The position numbers were made by a program, and so were the translations under genes. A DNA stretch of 64,000 nucleotides. Source: Tritrichomonas musculus. Lineage: Eukaryota > Parabasalia > Tritrichomonadida > Tritrichomonadidae. Shown here one piece after another: positions 40,011 to 50,465 of the stretch. Position 1 is the stretch's first letter. Each line of letters begins with the position of its first letter. Location of the stretch: contig JAPFFF010000014.1 in NCBI GenBank assembly GCA_039105265.1, positions 558,001-622,000 on the forward strand. Reading direction: 5' to 3'. A model generated the notes under the pieces. That model ran no database searches. It saw only the letters and a program-made list of their open reading frames with translations, and was not told where the DNA came from.

Positions 40011-40265
40011 TCATTTAACTTCATTCAATATTGATTTACCAAATCTCCCAACTCTGTCAGCAACATTTAAACCTGTATCAATTGCGTCAACAACCTGACC
40101 AACACCAGGAATGAATTGTGTAATCGGTTTAACTCTGTCCATGATTTGCTTTCCAACATCAACAACTTTTGGAATTGCTTTAACTGCTTTCTGAGCAAAT
40201 GATTTAACTTTACCGCCAATTGATTTAAATGCGTTCTTGATTTTGTTGAATATACCTACGCCCAT
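40011..40265 (-). CDS. Small amphipathic, Lys-rich protein (possible minor virion protein)
   Basis: 84 residues. It begins MGVGIFNKIKNAFKSIGGKV, so Gly2 is a possible myristoylation site and the first 35 residues form a basic amphipathic helix. A Gly/Val-rich hydrophobic segment (FIPGVGQVVDAIDTGL) follows. Small proteins of this kind occur beside the capsid gene in Polintons and adenovirus-like elements, where they line the capsid or disturb membranes; that role here is inference. It is divergent from the capsid gene, 49 bp away. Confidence 0.5.
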   Translation of the reverse strand: MGVGIFNKIKNAFKSIGGKVKSFAQKAVKAIPKVVDVGKQIMDRVKPITQFIPGVGQVVDAIDTGLNVADRVGRFGKSILNEVK

Positions 40266-40314
40266 AATTTAATTAATGATAAAAGTGATTTATTTCCTTT
40301 TTATTCAATCATAA

Positions 40315-42393
40315 ATGTTATACCGAAACGAAAGAGCTCATAACCTTCGCACTGAAACAGGAAACGTTCTTCATGCATTTGAAGAGATGAGAAACATGAT
40401 TAATGTCAATGACGGTACACGTTCATTTTCATTCAGAACAGTTGACTGTCATGACCAACCAGCTCCGTTTACAGCTGGTCAATATTCGCAAATCAGTTTA
40501 ACACATCCTGACCATTTCGTAAGTGATATTGATAAAGGTTTCTTAACATTTCACGTTAAATTAGATTTATCATTGAACACAGATATGAGTAAATTAAACG
40601 CCATTGATGACCCCAACAACTTGTACAAGCTGTTTGTTGGTTTCAAATCTTCAAATCAGTTGTTTGACAGGTTAGAGATTCTTCATAATAATGTCAATGT
40701 CGGATACCAACAGAATGAATGCATTCGTGAAGGCTTCTTGTATTCATCAGTTAAACCAGAAGCCGAGAAGAAACGCCGTAGATTCGTTCATTCATTGTGG
40801 GAAAACGTCAGCAACTATTCACAGACACATGCAGGAGCTTATGTTAATTTGAATTCATTTAAGAACACAGGAAGAAGCGAAGTCGAATTTGATTTGAATG
40901 TTCCTTTTGATGATTTGCTTGCATTACAGGCATTTGATTTATTCCCTAACGGAATCATTGGTGATTTATCAATTCGTTTTCAAGTTAGTCCAGCTGGTCT
41001 TGTTTGGGCAGTATTAGACCCTTTCACAGTTGCAGAAGCGAAAGTATTTCTTGAAGATAATGATTCAATATCGATGGATGAACTCGATAGATTAAAGGAA
41101 ATCAAAGCCCGTGGACATCTTCGTCATCAATTCACACAAATCGGTAATCAAGCAGTGATTCCAGGTCCAGGAACTCCGTCACCAGACCCATCACCAACAC
41201 CAACACCTGTACCACCATCACCATCACCAACACCTGACCCATCACCAGAAGAAGAAGATAAACCAGAACCATCACCATCACCTGAACCAACACCTGCACC
41301 AATCAAATATAAACTCACTTATAGAATTGGTGAGCAATATAACTTTGGAAGCGATGGTTCATATACTTATGATGATATTGCAACAGACCTTTCAATGTAT
41401 TTCAGTTATACAGCAGAAGAGTTCGCAAAATTAGACCTCAAACCAACAGCAACTGATGAAGAAATTTGTTTAGCAAATCCAGATTACACAAAACCACCAT
41501 TGACACACAACGATGGAAAGTATTATGTTTGGCAAATTGAGAAAACAGTTGCTAAATCAGCTCTCAGAGTTGTTAATGAATATCATGATGCAAGAGCTCA
41601 ATTATTGAAAGAAACTTATTCTGCTCAAACAGCAACATTAACAGTTAATCGAATGACCATCACAGCTTGTAAATCTAATATGCAAGGCTTTGGAGTTTGT
41701 GAAGCTACAAGACAAGGAATTGAAGACATTTTAAGACAAGGTTTAATCATTCCTTCACAGAAAGTTGATTATCATGCTTTCCCAATAGCTCCAGCAGCTA
41801 ACGGAATCAAGTCAACATTGAATATTCCATTAATCAATGCAACTAATTTATCAATCATGTTTCCAAAGCATCATAATGATTTAACAGTCTTTGAAAATCC
41901 AGTTTATCAAAATTGTTTCTTGAATATTGGTGGAAAGAACTTTCCAGACGAAAACGTTTCAACTATTGGTGCACGATTCTTTGAAAATCAATTAACGGCT
42001 GGTGATTTAGACGCAATCACTCTTTCATGCACAAAGGAATTTGAAGACTCAATGACAATGCCAAAGAATGACGCGAACGGAAAGAGATACAAGAATACAA
42101 TTAGTGATGCAACATCATTTGTATTCAACATTCAAACAGAACGAGCAAGTGCAGGATATTGTTATGACGGACTTGATGGAGGTTTTGGAAACGTTCAGAT
42201 ACAAGTCAATGGAATGCCTATCTATACAGGAGCTGATGATACATATTACAATGTTGTTGAGCCAGATGGAACCATCACCAGACCACCACCAACTCAATTA
42301 TGGATAACTAGGGATACATATTTCAAACTTTCTTTGGAAGGATTGGAATATGTTGATGATGAAACACCAAAAGGAAGCCAAGCAAATGAATAA
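40315..42393 (+). CDS. Candidate double-jelly-roll major capsid protein
   Basis: 692 residues. The N-terminal ~240 residues are beta-rich with alternating hydrophobic strands (SFSFRTVDCHD, FLTFHVKLDL, VEFDLNVPF, GDLSIRFQVSP). A Pro/Ser/Thr-rich linker follows (nt 41164-41305), then a second beta-rich half ending IQVNGMPIYTG...YFKLSLEGLEY. Two beta barrels, size and position beside the integrase fit the Polinton major capsid protein. The long Pro-rich insert is unusual and may be surface-exposed. Assignment rests on overall pattern, not on a motif. Confidence 0.65.
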   Translation: MLYRNERAHNLRTETGNVLHAFEEMRNMINVNDGTRSFSFRTVDCHDQPAPFTAGQYSQISLTHPDHFVSDIDKGFLTFHVKLDLSLNTDMSKLNAIDDPNNLYKLFVGFKSSNQLFDRLEILHNNVNVGYQQNECIREGFLYSSVKPEAEKKRRRFVHSLWENVSNYSQTHAGAYVNLNSFKNTGRSEVEFDLNVPFDDLLALQAFDLFPNGIIGDLSIRFQVSPAGLVWAVLDPFTVAEAKVFLEDNDSISMDELDRLKEIKARGHLRHQFTQIGNQAVIPGPGTPSPDPSPTPTPVPPSPSPTPDPSPEEEDKPEPSPSPEPTPAPIKYKLTYRIGEQYNFGSDGSYTYDDIATDLSMYFSYTAEEFAKLDLKPTATDEEICLANPDYTKPPLTHNDGKYYVWQIEKTVAKSALRVVNEYHDARAQLLKETYSAQTATLTVNRMTITACKSNMQGFGVCEATRQGIEDILRQGLIIPSQKVDYHAFPIAPAANGIKSTLNIPLINATNLSIMFPKHHNDLTVFENPVYQNCFLNIGGKNFPDENVSTIGARFFENQLTAGDLDAITLSCTKEFEDSMTMPKNDANGKRYKNTISDATSFVFNIQTERASAGYCYDGLDGGFGNVQIQVNGMPIYTGADDTYYNVVEPDGTITRPPPTQLWITRDTYFKLSLEGLEYVDDETPKGSQANE

Positions 42394-42480
42394 AAATAAT
42401 GATTTCATTAAATAATCATTTTGCTTTGCAAAAGGGAACAGAGTTCCTTCATAAATTAATGCTTTATTTTTGCGATTCAA

Positions 42481-43557
42481 ATGAATGAATCAATCAACTA
42501 TCCTTTCAAATCTAAATACAAGTACATCAAAGACACGGGCATTAAAACCGAGCCCTATATTAAGGATTATCAATTGAAAACAGTAAAGAAACTATCAAAA
42601 CCTGATTTTTCATTTGAGCCTCATTGTTGGGAAATGGATATAATGTTTGCATTAAACAAAGCTTATCTTGTTCTTATCAATATAAACACCAAATACTTAA
42701 TTGTTGAACCAATTGATTACAAATCTGTGTTTTATGTAATCAAAGTAATTGATAAACTAGTCAATAAAAGGAATATCAGAATTGAAACAATTAAATGTGA
42801 TGGTGAAAAGGCTTTTATATCAAATACATTCAAAGACTATTGCAACGGTGAAGAGCTATATCAAACAAACAAACCGTCAATTAAAGTCAAAGCACCAAAC
42901 AAAATAAAGTTAATCATTGATGATTCACCTTTCACGAATGCACATAAATGTGTTGATGCCGTAATCAGAACATTACGAAATGCTTTCGGTGAATCACAAC
43001 AACGAATGACAAACAATGTATTGATACAACAAACGGTTGAATGGTACAATAACACTCCTCATTCATCTCTTCGCTTATTGAATCCTTTATACACGTCATT
43101 TGACGAAGATGTTGATGAATACCTTGACAAACGACAATCAAAATACATTTATCTAACACCTCAACAGATGCAAGATGACCGCGACCTTGAATGGCAATAC
43201 ATTAGAGCCAAATCAATGCAATTGAAAGAGATTCAACAAAAACAACGATTTAAAGGTCTTCTGTCATATAAACCCAAAAATATAATACTCATTCACACCG
43301 ATTACGGAAAAACAGAAAAGAAACATGAAAAGCGAAGAAGAGTGTTCAATGAACTTGCTGAATTCATTTGTTATGAGTCTGGAAACGTTAAATGTAAACC
43401 ATTAAATCCTTTGCGTCAAACTAACAAAACACTGAAGAATAAAACAATAATAACAGTTCCTATCATGTACACAAAATATGTTTGTTCATCAATAGATGCT
43501 TTGAATGATGATTATAAAATATTCTTTTTGACTTATAAAACGCAAAATGAAAGCTAA
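42481..43557 (+). CDS. int: Polinton integrase (rve family)
   Basis: 358 residues. The core 'WEMDIMFALNKAYLVLININ', 'ETIKCDGEKAFIS' and 'HKCVDAVIRTLRN' follows the retroviral-type integrase fold used by Polintons to join their ends to a 6-bp staggered target. The C-terminal third (IILIHTDYGKTEKKHEKRR...) is basic, probably the DNA-binding part. Its 3' end overlaps the next gene by 11 bp. Confidence 0.88.
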   Translation: MNESINYPFKSKYKYIKDTGIKTEPYIKDYQLKTVKKLSKPDFSFEPHCWEMDIMFALNKAYLVLININTKYLIVEPIDYKSVFYVIKVIDKLVNKRNIRIETIKCDGEKAFISNTFKDYCNGEELYQTNKPSIKVKAPNKIKLIIDDSPFTNAHKCVDAVIRTLRNAFGESQQRMTNNVLIQQTVEWYNNTPHSSLRLLNPLYTSFDEDVDEYLDKRQSKYIYLTPQQMQDDRDLEWQYIRAKSMQLKEIQQKQRFKGLLSYKPKNIILIHTDYGKTEKKHEKRRRVFNELAEFICYESGNVKCKPLNPLRQTNKTLKNKTIITVPIMYTKYVCSSIDALNDDYKIFFLTYKTQNES

Positions 43558-43897
43558 ACAAGCAATCACAAAACGATACTATCACACACAATCAAAAGAT
43601 TTTAATCTTCCTGATGATTTCGTTTATAGTCGCAACAAGAAGTATATTGTTGTTCAGTATTGCGGGGCTGTTGTCAATCAACATATTGTCGGTGATTTGA
43701 TGGTTCATTCAGATATAGTTGAATTCATGCCTTTCTGCGACCATTTCATTATGCTTGCTAACAGACGACAAACCAAATACAGAAAATATGAGTGTCTGAA
43801 CAACACAAAAAAAGAATATCATTTATGGTTCACAGATATGAAAGGAAACGTTATTGAACCTGAATCATTTATATTCAGTTGTCTTTTGATTTATTAA
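43547..43897 (+). CDS. Small unrecognised protein downstream of integrase
   Basis: 116 residues, basic start then beta-rich (KKYIVVQYCGAVVNQHIVGD...LWFTDMKGNVIEPESFIFSC). It overlaps the integrase gene by 11 bp and ends 12 bp before the next start, so it belongs to the same cluster. The closing LWF-D-G-I...F pattern resembles the last strands of viral jelly-roll proteins; a minor capsid role is possible but not shown. Confidence 0.5.
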   Translation: MKAKQAITKRYYHTQSKDFNLPDDFVYSRNKKYIVVQYCGAVVNQHIVGDLMVHSDIVEFMPFCDHFIMLANRRQTKYRKYECLNNTKKEYHLWFTDMKGNVIEPESFIFSCLLIY

Positions 43898-43909
43898 TGA
43901 CTATTCAAA

Positions 43910-45028
43910 ATGGATTCTCATGTATTTTATTTAAATCCGAATCAATTGGCTGATATGAGTAATTATAAAATTAATGGTGTAGCACCGATTGCATTTGCTA
44001 TGATTACGACTACTGAATCAAGGTCAATTTATATTTTTCCATCAACTTTTACATTTCCGAGGCAAGTTCAAAGTATTTATAAAGGTACAACATTAACGAC
44101 TAGACCTGCATGGATGTTATATTTAATTGGTGATGGAATTTATAGTCCGTCATACATATTTATACGAAAGATACTACCAGGATTTCAAGAACCTGTATTT
44201 GTATTATTAAATGATAACACACCTAAAGATATAACAAATTATTATGTAGAATATGATGGTGAAGCTTATTTTAATAGAGTAAATTTCGCTTTTACTTATG
44301 AGGTATTCATGAATGCATTTAATAATATAATTACTGCAGCTGATACAGGTTATAATCCTAATGCAAATAAAACATATATATCATTCACCGTTTATGATAA
44401 TCCAAACTTAATACCGATAATTGATTTCTATGATAACACAGAACCAGGTTCTGACACCAATGATATTAGAATACAAACAATGAACGATTTAAATCAAAAT
44501 ACGAATTATAAACCGAAGAAACCTGCACATTTAGGTTTTCGAAATGATACTATATTCACTGAATATCCTATATTCAAACCAAATATAAAACCCGATAACG
44601 AAACAACAGCAAATGAAACAACAGAAAATATTAAATCATTAACTCCCAATCCACCAAGAAAGCATAAATCAAAAGAAAATGATAACAAAGTTCATTTTTC
44701 AGCATCAGCCATAAGTACAAAACCAAATTATCCAACAAGCTATGAACCTATGGAAATTGAAGACGATTGGCATGTAAGAAATCAAAATCAATCACAAGGC
44801 TTTTATTTTGAAACACCAAATCCTAATAAGACATCAAATTATTCTGAACGACAACAAAACATAAATAATGATACTTTTGAAGACTTGTCAACTTCACTTG
44901 ATAATCAGCAAGACCAGAAGCAACAACCACAATCAACAAAACGTTATAGTTTTAGAATCGTTTCAGACCCAAATGACAAAAATAATAATAATAATAATAA
45001 CAATAATGGAGGTTTTGATTTAAATTAA
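43910..45028 (+). CDS. Unrecognised Polinton protein, possible minor capsid/penton
   Basis: 372 residues. Residues 1 to ~190 are beta-rich and Tyr/Phe-rich (MDSHVFYLNPNQLADMSNYK...); the rest is Asn/Pro/Gln-rich and low-complexity, ending in an Asn run (nt 44978-45007). The stop codon abuts the end of the convergent gene at 45029 with no gap. Placement after the capsid and integrase genes suggests a virion component. Function not recognised. Confidence 0.5.
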   Translation: MDSHVFYLNPNQLADMSNYKINGVAPIAFAMITTTESRSIYIFPSTFTFPRQVQSIYKGTTLTTRPAWMLYLIGDGIYSPSYIFIRKILPGFQEPVFVLLNDNTPKDITNYYVEYDGEAYFNRVNFAFTYEVFMNAFNNIITAADTGYNPNANKTYISFTVYDNPNLIPIIDFYDNTEPGSDTNDIRIQTMNDLNQNTNYKPKKPAHLGFRNDTIFTEYPIFKPNIKPDNETTANETTENIKSLTPNPPRKHKSKENDNKVHFSASAISTKPNYPTSYEPMEIEDDWHVRNQNQSQGFYFETPNPNKTSNYSERQQNINNDTFEDLSTSLDNQQDQKQQPQSTKRYSFRIVSDPNDKNNNNNNNNNGGFDLN

Positions 45029-47323
45029 TTATTCATTATTCATTCTTTGATGTAATGGTTTAAGATTAACAGCAAAATTATCATATTTATTTTTGTTCTG
45101 CAATTTGCTTTCTTTAAGTTGTGCTTTGAATGCTGTGTATCCACAATTTGGATATATATCTCTTTCTATTGCTGCAGAGATTCGTTTAATGAAATTATCT
45201 TTAACGTTCTTAATATCTTCTGGCGATGCTTCTTTAATTCCTTCTGCATTTCGTTTCAACCTGTTATATCCTTCTTGCTTACTTACATCAACATTGAAAC
45301 CAACACCAAAGACAACATAATCAATGTAATGCATTAATTCAGTAAATTGTTTACCCCAATTACTTGGTTCAGCCTTTAATTCTCCTGATGTGATATCAAT
45401 AGCTTTATCAATAATCTTCTCAACATATGATTGAACATTCTTTCCTAATACTGAAACATATTCTTTATTGTTCTGTTGTTTCCAATATATCCATTGTTCA
45501 TATGTTAATATCTTTCCATTGAACTTATTGTCTTGAATTAGTTCTTTGAAAGGAGCATCAAAGAGATAAGCAAATAACATATTTGATACAGCAAGGTAAT
45601 TGATGAGTTTCTTCAAAGGAGATAATACAAAGAATTGTTCGTCATTCCAATACACTTTCCAGACTTTAGAAAAGATTGATGACCAATAAGAACTTGGTGT
45701 AATACGTTTGCTGACTCTTGCTTTTCCCAGACCCATAGGACCGTAAAAATTTTCTAGCTCTTGCATTTCTTTTCCCTTTGTTAATTTGTATTGACCAGCA
45801 TCCCAATCAATTTTCTTGATATCTTTATCAAATAATGATTGAATCCATTTATTGAACGGCATTTCTTTTCTTTCTTGTTTTGTTTTAATAACAGATTTCC
45901 AAACTTTCTTGTAAGGAGAAGCAAATACAAGCTTGTATCCGTTAATGATTGAAGGATTACCGTTCCTATCAATTAAAACAACATCATCAACTTTATCACC
46001 GTTCAAGTCTGTTATTGAGTTTCCTAACGGGTCTTTGGCATTTTCTGGTAATAAACGATATCTTGGTTTACCGTCTTTATCAACTGAATTCTTACAGTAT
46101 TCAATAGCTGTATCACGACAAGCTGCATTCGGAATGTATTTGATTCTGAAGTTTCCGTTAATAATCATATCAATAAATTTATCTCTGTAATAGGATATAT
46201 TACCACCGACACGAGGTATTTCAAGCTTGTCAAATGAATCCTTTAATGTTGAGTTAACAAGAGGCATATCTTTTTTATCACGACGTCCGCGAGTATTCTT
46301 TGAGGGTTGCTTTGCATTTCTTATTAATTCATCAAGTATTTCATCATCTGCTTTGTTATCTTCTGCATATCCTTTGTATTTCCTTGCAAAAGGTGATTTA
46401 ATTTCTTGTGCTTCTTCTTCATCATCATCATATTTGTATGGTTGTTTTGCAGGTGTTTTTGTATATCTGTATGCTTCGGTTGCTGCTTCATCATCATCAT
46501 GCCAATCATCTAATTCATCATCATATAATGATTGAAGAGGTCCGTTATTATTGTTGTTGTCGTCTGCCATTTTATTAGTTGAAAAATTATTTTTATTGTG
46601 TTCCTTTGATGGTTCAATAAAAGAATCAGATAAATCATCGTTTTTCAATATTAATGACTCAGAATCTGATTCGCTTAATGTTATATTAAGTAATGAATCT
46701 TCACTGTCTTTAGGCAATTGTATTGTCGAGTCATTTTCATCAGAATCACTCGGAGTTATGCGTTTTCTTCTTGGTGTTCTTCGTTTATTAGTATCAAGTG
46801 TTGGTTCATGTATGCTTGTTCTCTTTCTTCTTCCTTTGTTGGTTTGTGGTGTTTGACTCTTTCTCGGTGGTTTGATGGGTGATGAACGAAAACCATCAGA
46901 GCTATAATTCAAATCATCGTTGACAACAATATTGAAGTAATTGATAATGATATCAAGACTTTTTTTATCTGTTGTGTACTCTTTTAAACTAAGGAATCGA
47001 TTACCTTTACTTTTAATACCTGCATTGATTTTGTTCATCAATGAAACAAATCGACGAAACTTGACTTTCATTTCACGAATCTTTCCCACACTTCTTCCTG
47101 TATATTCATTGTTTTGTATTTGATACAACAAATTAATTAAATCATTGGGGTGTTCTAGTTTGTATGTACTGAGAAATGTGTTCCTAAAATAATCTATCGG
47201 GTCCTCTAGTTCTTCATCATCATCAGGTTTAGATACCTCACTATCAAATATAGTTTCATCATCAATATTACTTAAATCTAATTCAAAGCTATCAGATGAA
47301 TTATTTTTATCTTGTTTTGACAT
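45029..47323 (-). CDS. Large unrecognised Polinton protein with acidic, Ser-rich N-terminus
   Basis: 764 residues. The first ~330 are Asp/Ser/Asn-rich with basic patches (KGRRKRTSIHEP, RRTPRRKRITPS), likely disordered. The remainder is globular and helical with Trp/Tyr-rich segments (SYWSSIFSKVWKVYWNDEQF). No motif is recognised. Its start is 22 bp from the divergent fibre-like gene. By size and position it could be a structural or terminal-protein-like component; this is only a guess. Confidence 0.5.
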   Translation of the reverse strand: MSKQDKNNSSDSFELDLSNIDDETIFDSEVSKPDDDEELEDPIDYFRNTFLSTYKLEHPNDLINLLYQIQNNEYTGRSVGKIREMKVKFRRFVSLMNKINAGIKSKGNRFLSLKEYTTDKKSLDIIINYFNIVVNDDLNYSSDGFRSSPIKPPRKSQTPQTNKGRRKRTSIHEPTLDTNKRRTPRRKRITPSDSDENDSTIQLPKDSEDSLLNITLSESDSESLILKNDDLSDSFIEPSKEHNKNNFSTNKMADDNNNNNGPLQSLYDDELDDWHDDDEAATEAYRYTKTPAKQPYKYDDDEEEAQEIKSPFARKYKGYAEDNKADDEILDELIRNAKQPSKNTRGRRDKKDMPLVNSTLKDSFDKLEIPRVGGNISYYRDKFIDMIINGNFRIKYIPNAACRDTAIEYCKNSVDKDGKPRYRLLPENAKDPLGNSITDLNGDKVDDVVLIDRNGNPSIINGYKLVFASPYKKVWKSVIKTKQERKEMPFNKWIQSLFDKDIKKIDWDAGQYKLTKGKEMQELENFYGPMGLGKARVSKRITPSSYWSSIFSKVWKVYWNDEQFFVLSPLKKLINYLAVSNMLFAYLFDAPFKELIQDNKFNGKILTYEQWIYWKQQNNKEYVSVLGKNVQSYVEKIIDKAIDITSGELKAEPSNWGKQFTELMHYIDYVVFGVGFNVDVSKQEGYNRLKRNAEGIKEASPEDIKNVKDNFIKRISAAIERDIYPNCGYTAFKAQLKESKLQNKNKYDNFAVNLKPLHQRMNNE

Positions 47324-47345
47324 TGTTTAGTTTCTAATAAATTGA

Positions 47346-50300
47346 ATGTTTACGATTGAGCAGAGCGGACACATAACAAAAACAAATACTATTGACGGAT
47401 TGATTAACGAATACATTAAAAGATATGTCGATAATTATGTTATCAAAGGCGATTCATCGAACGGAAACGTAGGGATTCCAAACGGAAATGGAATCACTGA
47501 GGAACAATTGAATGAAGCAGTTAACGGATTGCGTGATTATGTTATCAACAATTATGCTTTATCAACTGATATACCCGAACCAATTGATATAACGAATTAT
47601 GCATTGAAGACGGATATACCAGAAGTACTCAAAAATAGTGAGTTGCAATTGAACATAAAAGAACTATTACCCGACGAAATGTTTCAGAAATTGATGGCTG
47701 AAGATGATAAACCATTATCAGCTCAAGCATCAATGTGTTTAACAAGTATAGCAGTTAATGAAGGTTTTCAATCGGCTTTGGATGATTGTGCCGAACGATA
47801 TGTTCCAAAAGATGATTTGAAGAATTACATCACGAGAGATAATTTGACTGTATCAACTGAATACACAATTGAAATCAAGACATATATGTTTCCTAATATA
47901 GGTCCAGTACCAGAAGAATATGAAGAAAACGGAATGGATACATCTCACGTTTTACCGTTCAAAGAAGGAACACATTTGGTTGGTTATAAATTAGACAATA
48001 GTAGTAATATATTCCATTTTGATATCAGATTCAAGACAAATGAATTATATACTGATGATGAATATAACGTTAAACAACATGAAGCTGAAGGATTTGAAAG
48101 TGAAGGTGAGTATTTTGAATTAGTGTGGGATGAAGTTAGTGGAGCAATTTATGATAGATATCAATACCTTCCAATAACAATAACATTAGCAGAAACAAAT
48201 GATGAATTAGCATTGAAGAGTGATATACCTGAACCTGTTGATTTGACACCGTATTATACTAGTGCACAAGCTGATGAGAAGTTCGTCGATGAGGATGAAT
48301 TGGCTTATGAATTAGATAAGTATGAAACGAAAACAGTCGCAGAAGGAAAATATGCAATGAAGAGTGAAATCCCAGAGATTATTGAGGGACAAACAACGAT
48401 TCAATTCGAAATCGTCAATAATACAATTCCTGATTTGGATTACAACACATATCATGAACTGATTGAGCAATACGGGTTGGATATTGTTTCATCAAACAGT
48501 TTTTATACAGGTCATTATGTTCATGTAGACTATTCGTACAATGACGATGATGACGAACAACCCTCTCAGATAATGCGTATCGAAGGAAGTGATTCAAGTA
48601 TTTGGTTTTTGTATGACAGCCATGAATTAATCAATCCAGGAACTGGCGATACACCAGAAGTTTTATCGTGTTCAATTACCAAAACTATCGAACCAACAGA
48701 CAGAAACGCTTATTCAGCTAGATATGTGTCGAATACTTATGCATTGAAGACGGATATACCAGAACCAGTTGACTTGACACCGTATTATACTAGTGCACAA
48801 GCTGATGAGAAGTTTGTTGATGAAGATGAATTGGCTTATGAATTAGATAAGTATGCATTGAAAACAGATATACCAACAATTCCAACTGATTTGGTTAATG
48901 AATCTGCATTGAGTACCGCTTTATACGGAACTGAATTGAATATTGAATATCCAGCAAAATTATCTGAGGGTGTATATATTACCCCTAAGCTAGCCAATGC
49001 TGGAGTTCATTTGGTATTTGATGTTAATTGGGGAGATAATCAAGATGATGATATAATGCATATTGATGTAATATTTAAACCAAATGGTTCTACTAGCACT
49101 TATGACAGCATGGACAGGTATGATAGCAATGGCAAACGCATTGATAGAATAATATGGCGTCATGATGATGGACAAATTGTATATGTATCGTATATTGCAG
49201 CACATAGAAATAATAATCCTATAGCATATAATTTCATTAGAGCACAAATCGAATCACCATTTATCAAAGACTCGAATGTTGTTGATGAAAGTCCAGAACG
49301 ATTCACAATTCAATGTATACAGAATGATAGTGGTTGTGCAATCCCAGATGATTATACCAGAAGGGTATTAACAACCAAAAATATTATCGTGAAGTTCAAA
49401 CGAAATGCTGATGATGCGACATATGAAGAAGCTGAATACGAATATTCTGGACGAAAGGGTGCAAATCTCATATACAAATCAGTAAGTAGTGAGTCAAGTG
49501 AGTCAATAGATATTCGTGTAGCTACACGTATTGTCTCAATAAGAGCTGAGGATGATACATTGTCTAATATATATGATGCGTCTATCACATTAATCAGCAT
49601 CCGACCTGTGAGCGATAATATGATTACTTCGGTGAAATATGTGAATGATAACTTTGCAATGAAAACAGAATTGACCCGTGCTATTGACCAAGTGAAGAGT
49701 GAAATTCCTGAACCTGTCGATTTGTCGAGTTATGTATCAAAAAATAATGATGGGTCATTAACGATTAATAGTACCGAAAGTAATATTGCAAGTTTCTTTA
49801 GTTCTATTGATTCTAATACACTTGCTTTATTTAGATTTGGATATAATGATACTTATAATACTGTCTTTATGTATAGGTCTTCAAAAACTGCTGATACTGG
49901 TCAAGTATTTATATATGTTGATGGTCATAGATTTCAATCATTTAGCATGTTTGGTACTGCAAGAAATACAACAATTGATTCAAATTTACATGTTTCTGGC
50001 AAGATAACATCAAACGGTTCAAATACAATCACACATTACTCACCGATTGAATCATCAATGAACTCTGTTAGTGATTTCGTTGTTGGTTCTCCAGTGTATA
50101 TGACAGGTAAGGTTTACAAACATGTTGGTGATGAATGGAAACCATCAACAGCAGATGATACAACTGATTGTATTTGTAGTGTCAAAACATCAGGAACATG
50201 GAAGGAGTATGTCGGTATATGTGTGAGAATCGATGACAAAAATAAATGTATCACATTTAGTTCACATGGTGATTATATGGTTCACGTTAATGATTCATCA

Positions 50301-50459
50301 TGTTATTCAATCGGTGATGAGGTGTTTATCGATAATGAAGACAATAAGCTGAAAGTTCTTTCAGGAGAGACAGCAATAACATCAAAAATAAAACGTATGA
50401 CTGTTGGAATCATTACAAGTATCATTGATGAAAGAACATTAGCTGTATTCAAAGAGTAA
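47346..50459 (+). CDS. Fibre-like repeat protein of the Polinton
   Basis: 1,037 residues. The motif NYALKTDIPEP or a close variant recurs at least six times, often followed by VDLTPYYTSAQADEKFVDED, with two nearly identical ~35-residue blocks (nt 48240-48330 and 48767-48855). Between them lie beta-rich globular insertions of 100-200 residues. The C-terminal ~120 residues (GSPVYMTGKVYKHVGDEWKP...) form a compact beta domain. This layout of repeated shaft-like 'ALKxDIP' segments and a terminal head resembles trimeric tail-fibre and spike proteins of phages. A role in attachment is inferred. Confidence 0.6.
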   Translation: MFTIEQSGHITKTNTIDGLINEYIKRYVDNYVIKGDSSNGNVGIPNGNGITEEQLNEAVNGLRDYVINNYALSTDIPEPIDITNYALKTDIPEVLKNSELQLNIKELLPDEMFQKLMAEDDKPLSAQASMCLTSIAVNEGFQSALDDCAERYVPKDDLKNYITRDNLTVSTEYTIEIKTYMFPNIGPVPEEYEENGMDTSHVLPFKEGTHLVGYKLDNSSNIFHFDIRFKTNELYTDDEYNVKQHEAEGFESEGEYFELVWDEVSGAIYDRYQYLPITITLAETNDELALKSDIPEPVDLTPYYTSAQADEKFVDEDELAYELDKYETKTVAEGKYAMKSEIPEIIEGQTTIQFEIVNNTIPDLDYNTYHELIEQYGLDIVSSNSFYTGHYVHVDYSYNDDDDEQPSQIMRIEGSDSSIWFLYDSHELINPGTGDTPEVLSCSITKTIEPTDRNAYSARYVSNTYALKTDIPEPVDLTPYYTSAQADEKFVDEDELAYELDKYALKTDIPTIPTDLVNESALSTALYGTELNIEYPAKLSEGVYITPKLANAGVHLVFDVNWGDNQDDDIMHIDVIFKPNGSTSTYDSMDRYDSNGKRIDRIIWRHDDGQIVYVSYIAAHRNNNPIAYNFIRAQIESPFIKDSNVVDESPERFTIQCIQNDSGCAIPDDYTRRVLTTKNIIVKFKRNADDATYEEAEYEYSGRKGANLIYKSVSSESSESIDIRVATRIVSIRAEDDTLSNIYDASITLISIRPVSDNMITSVKYVNDNFAMKTELTRAIDQVKSEIPEPVDLSSYVSKNNDGSLTINSTESNIASFFSSIDSNTLALFRFGYNDTYNTVFMYRSSKTADTGQVFIYVDGHRFQSFSMFGTARNTTIDSNLHVSGKITSNGSNTITHYSPIESSMNSVSDFVVGSPVYMTGKVYKHVGDEWKPSTADDTTDCICSVKTSGTWKEYVGICVRIDDKNKCITFSSHGDYMVHVNDSSCYSIGDEVFIDNEDNKLKVLSGETAITSKIKRMTVGIITSIIDERTLAVFKE

Positions 50460-50465
50460 ATCAAA

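Noticed and set aside
42481-43557. Integrase considered as an LTR retrotransposon gene
   Set aside because: No LTRs, reverse transcriptase or gag nearby; it sits inside Polinton ends with a 6-bp target duplication.
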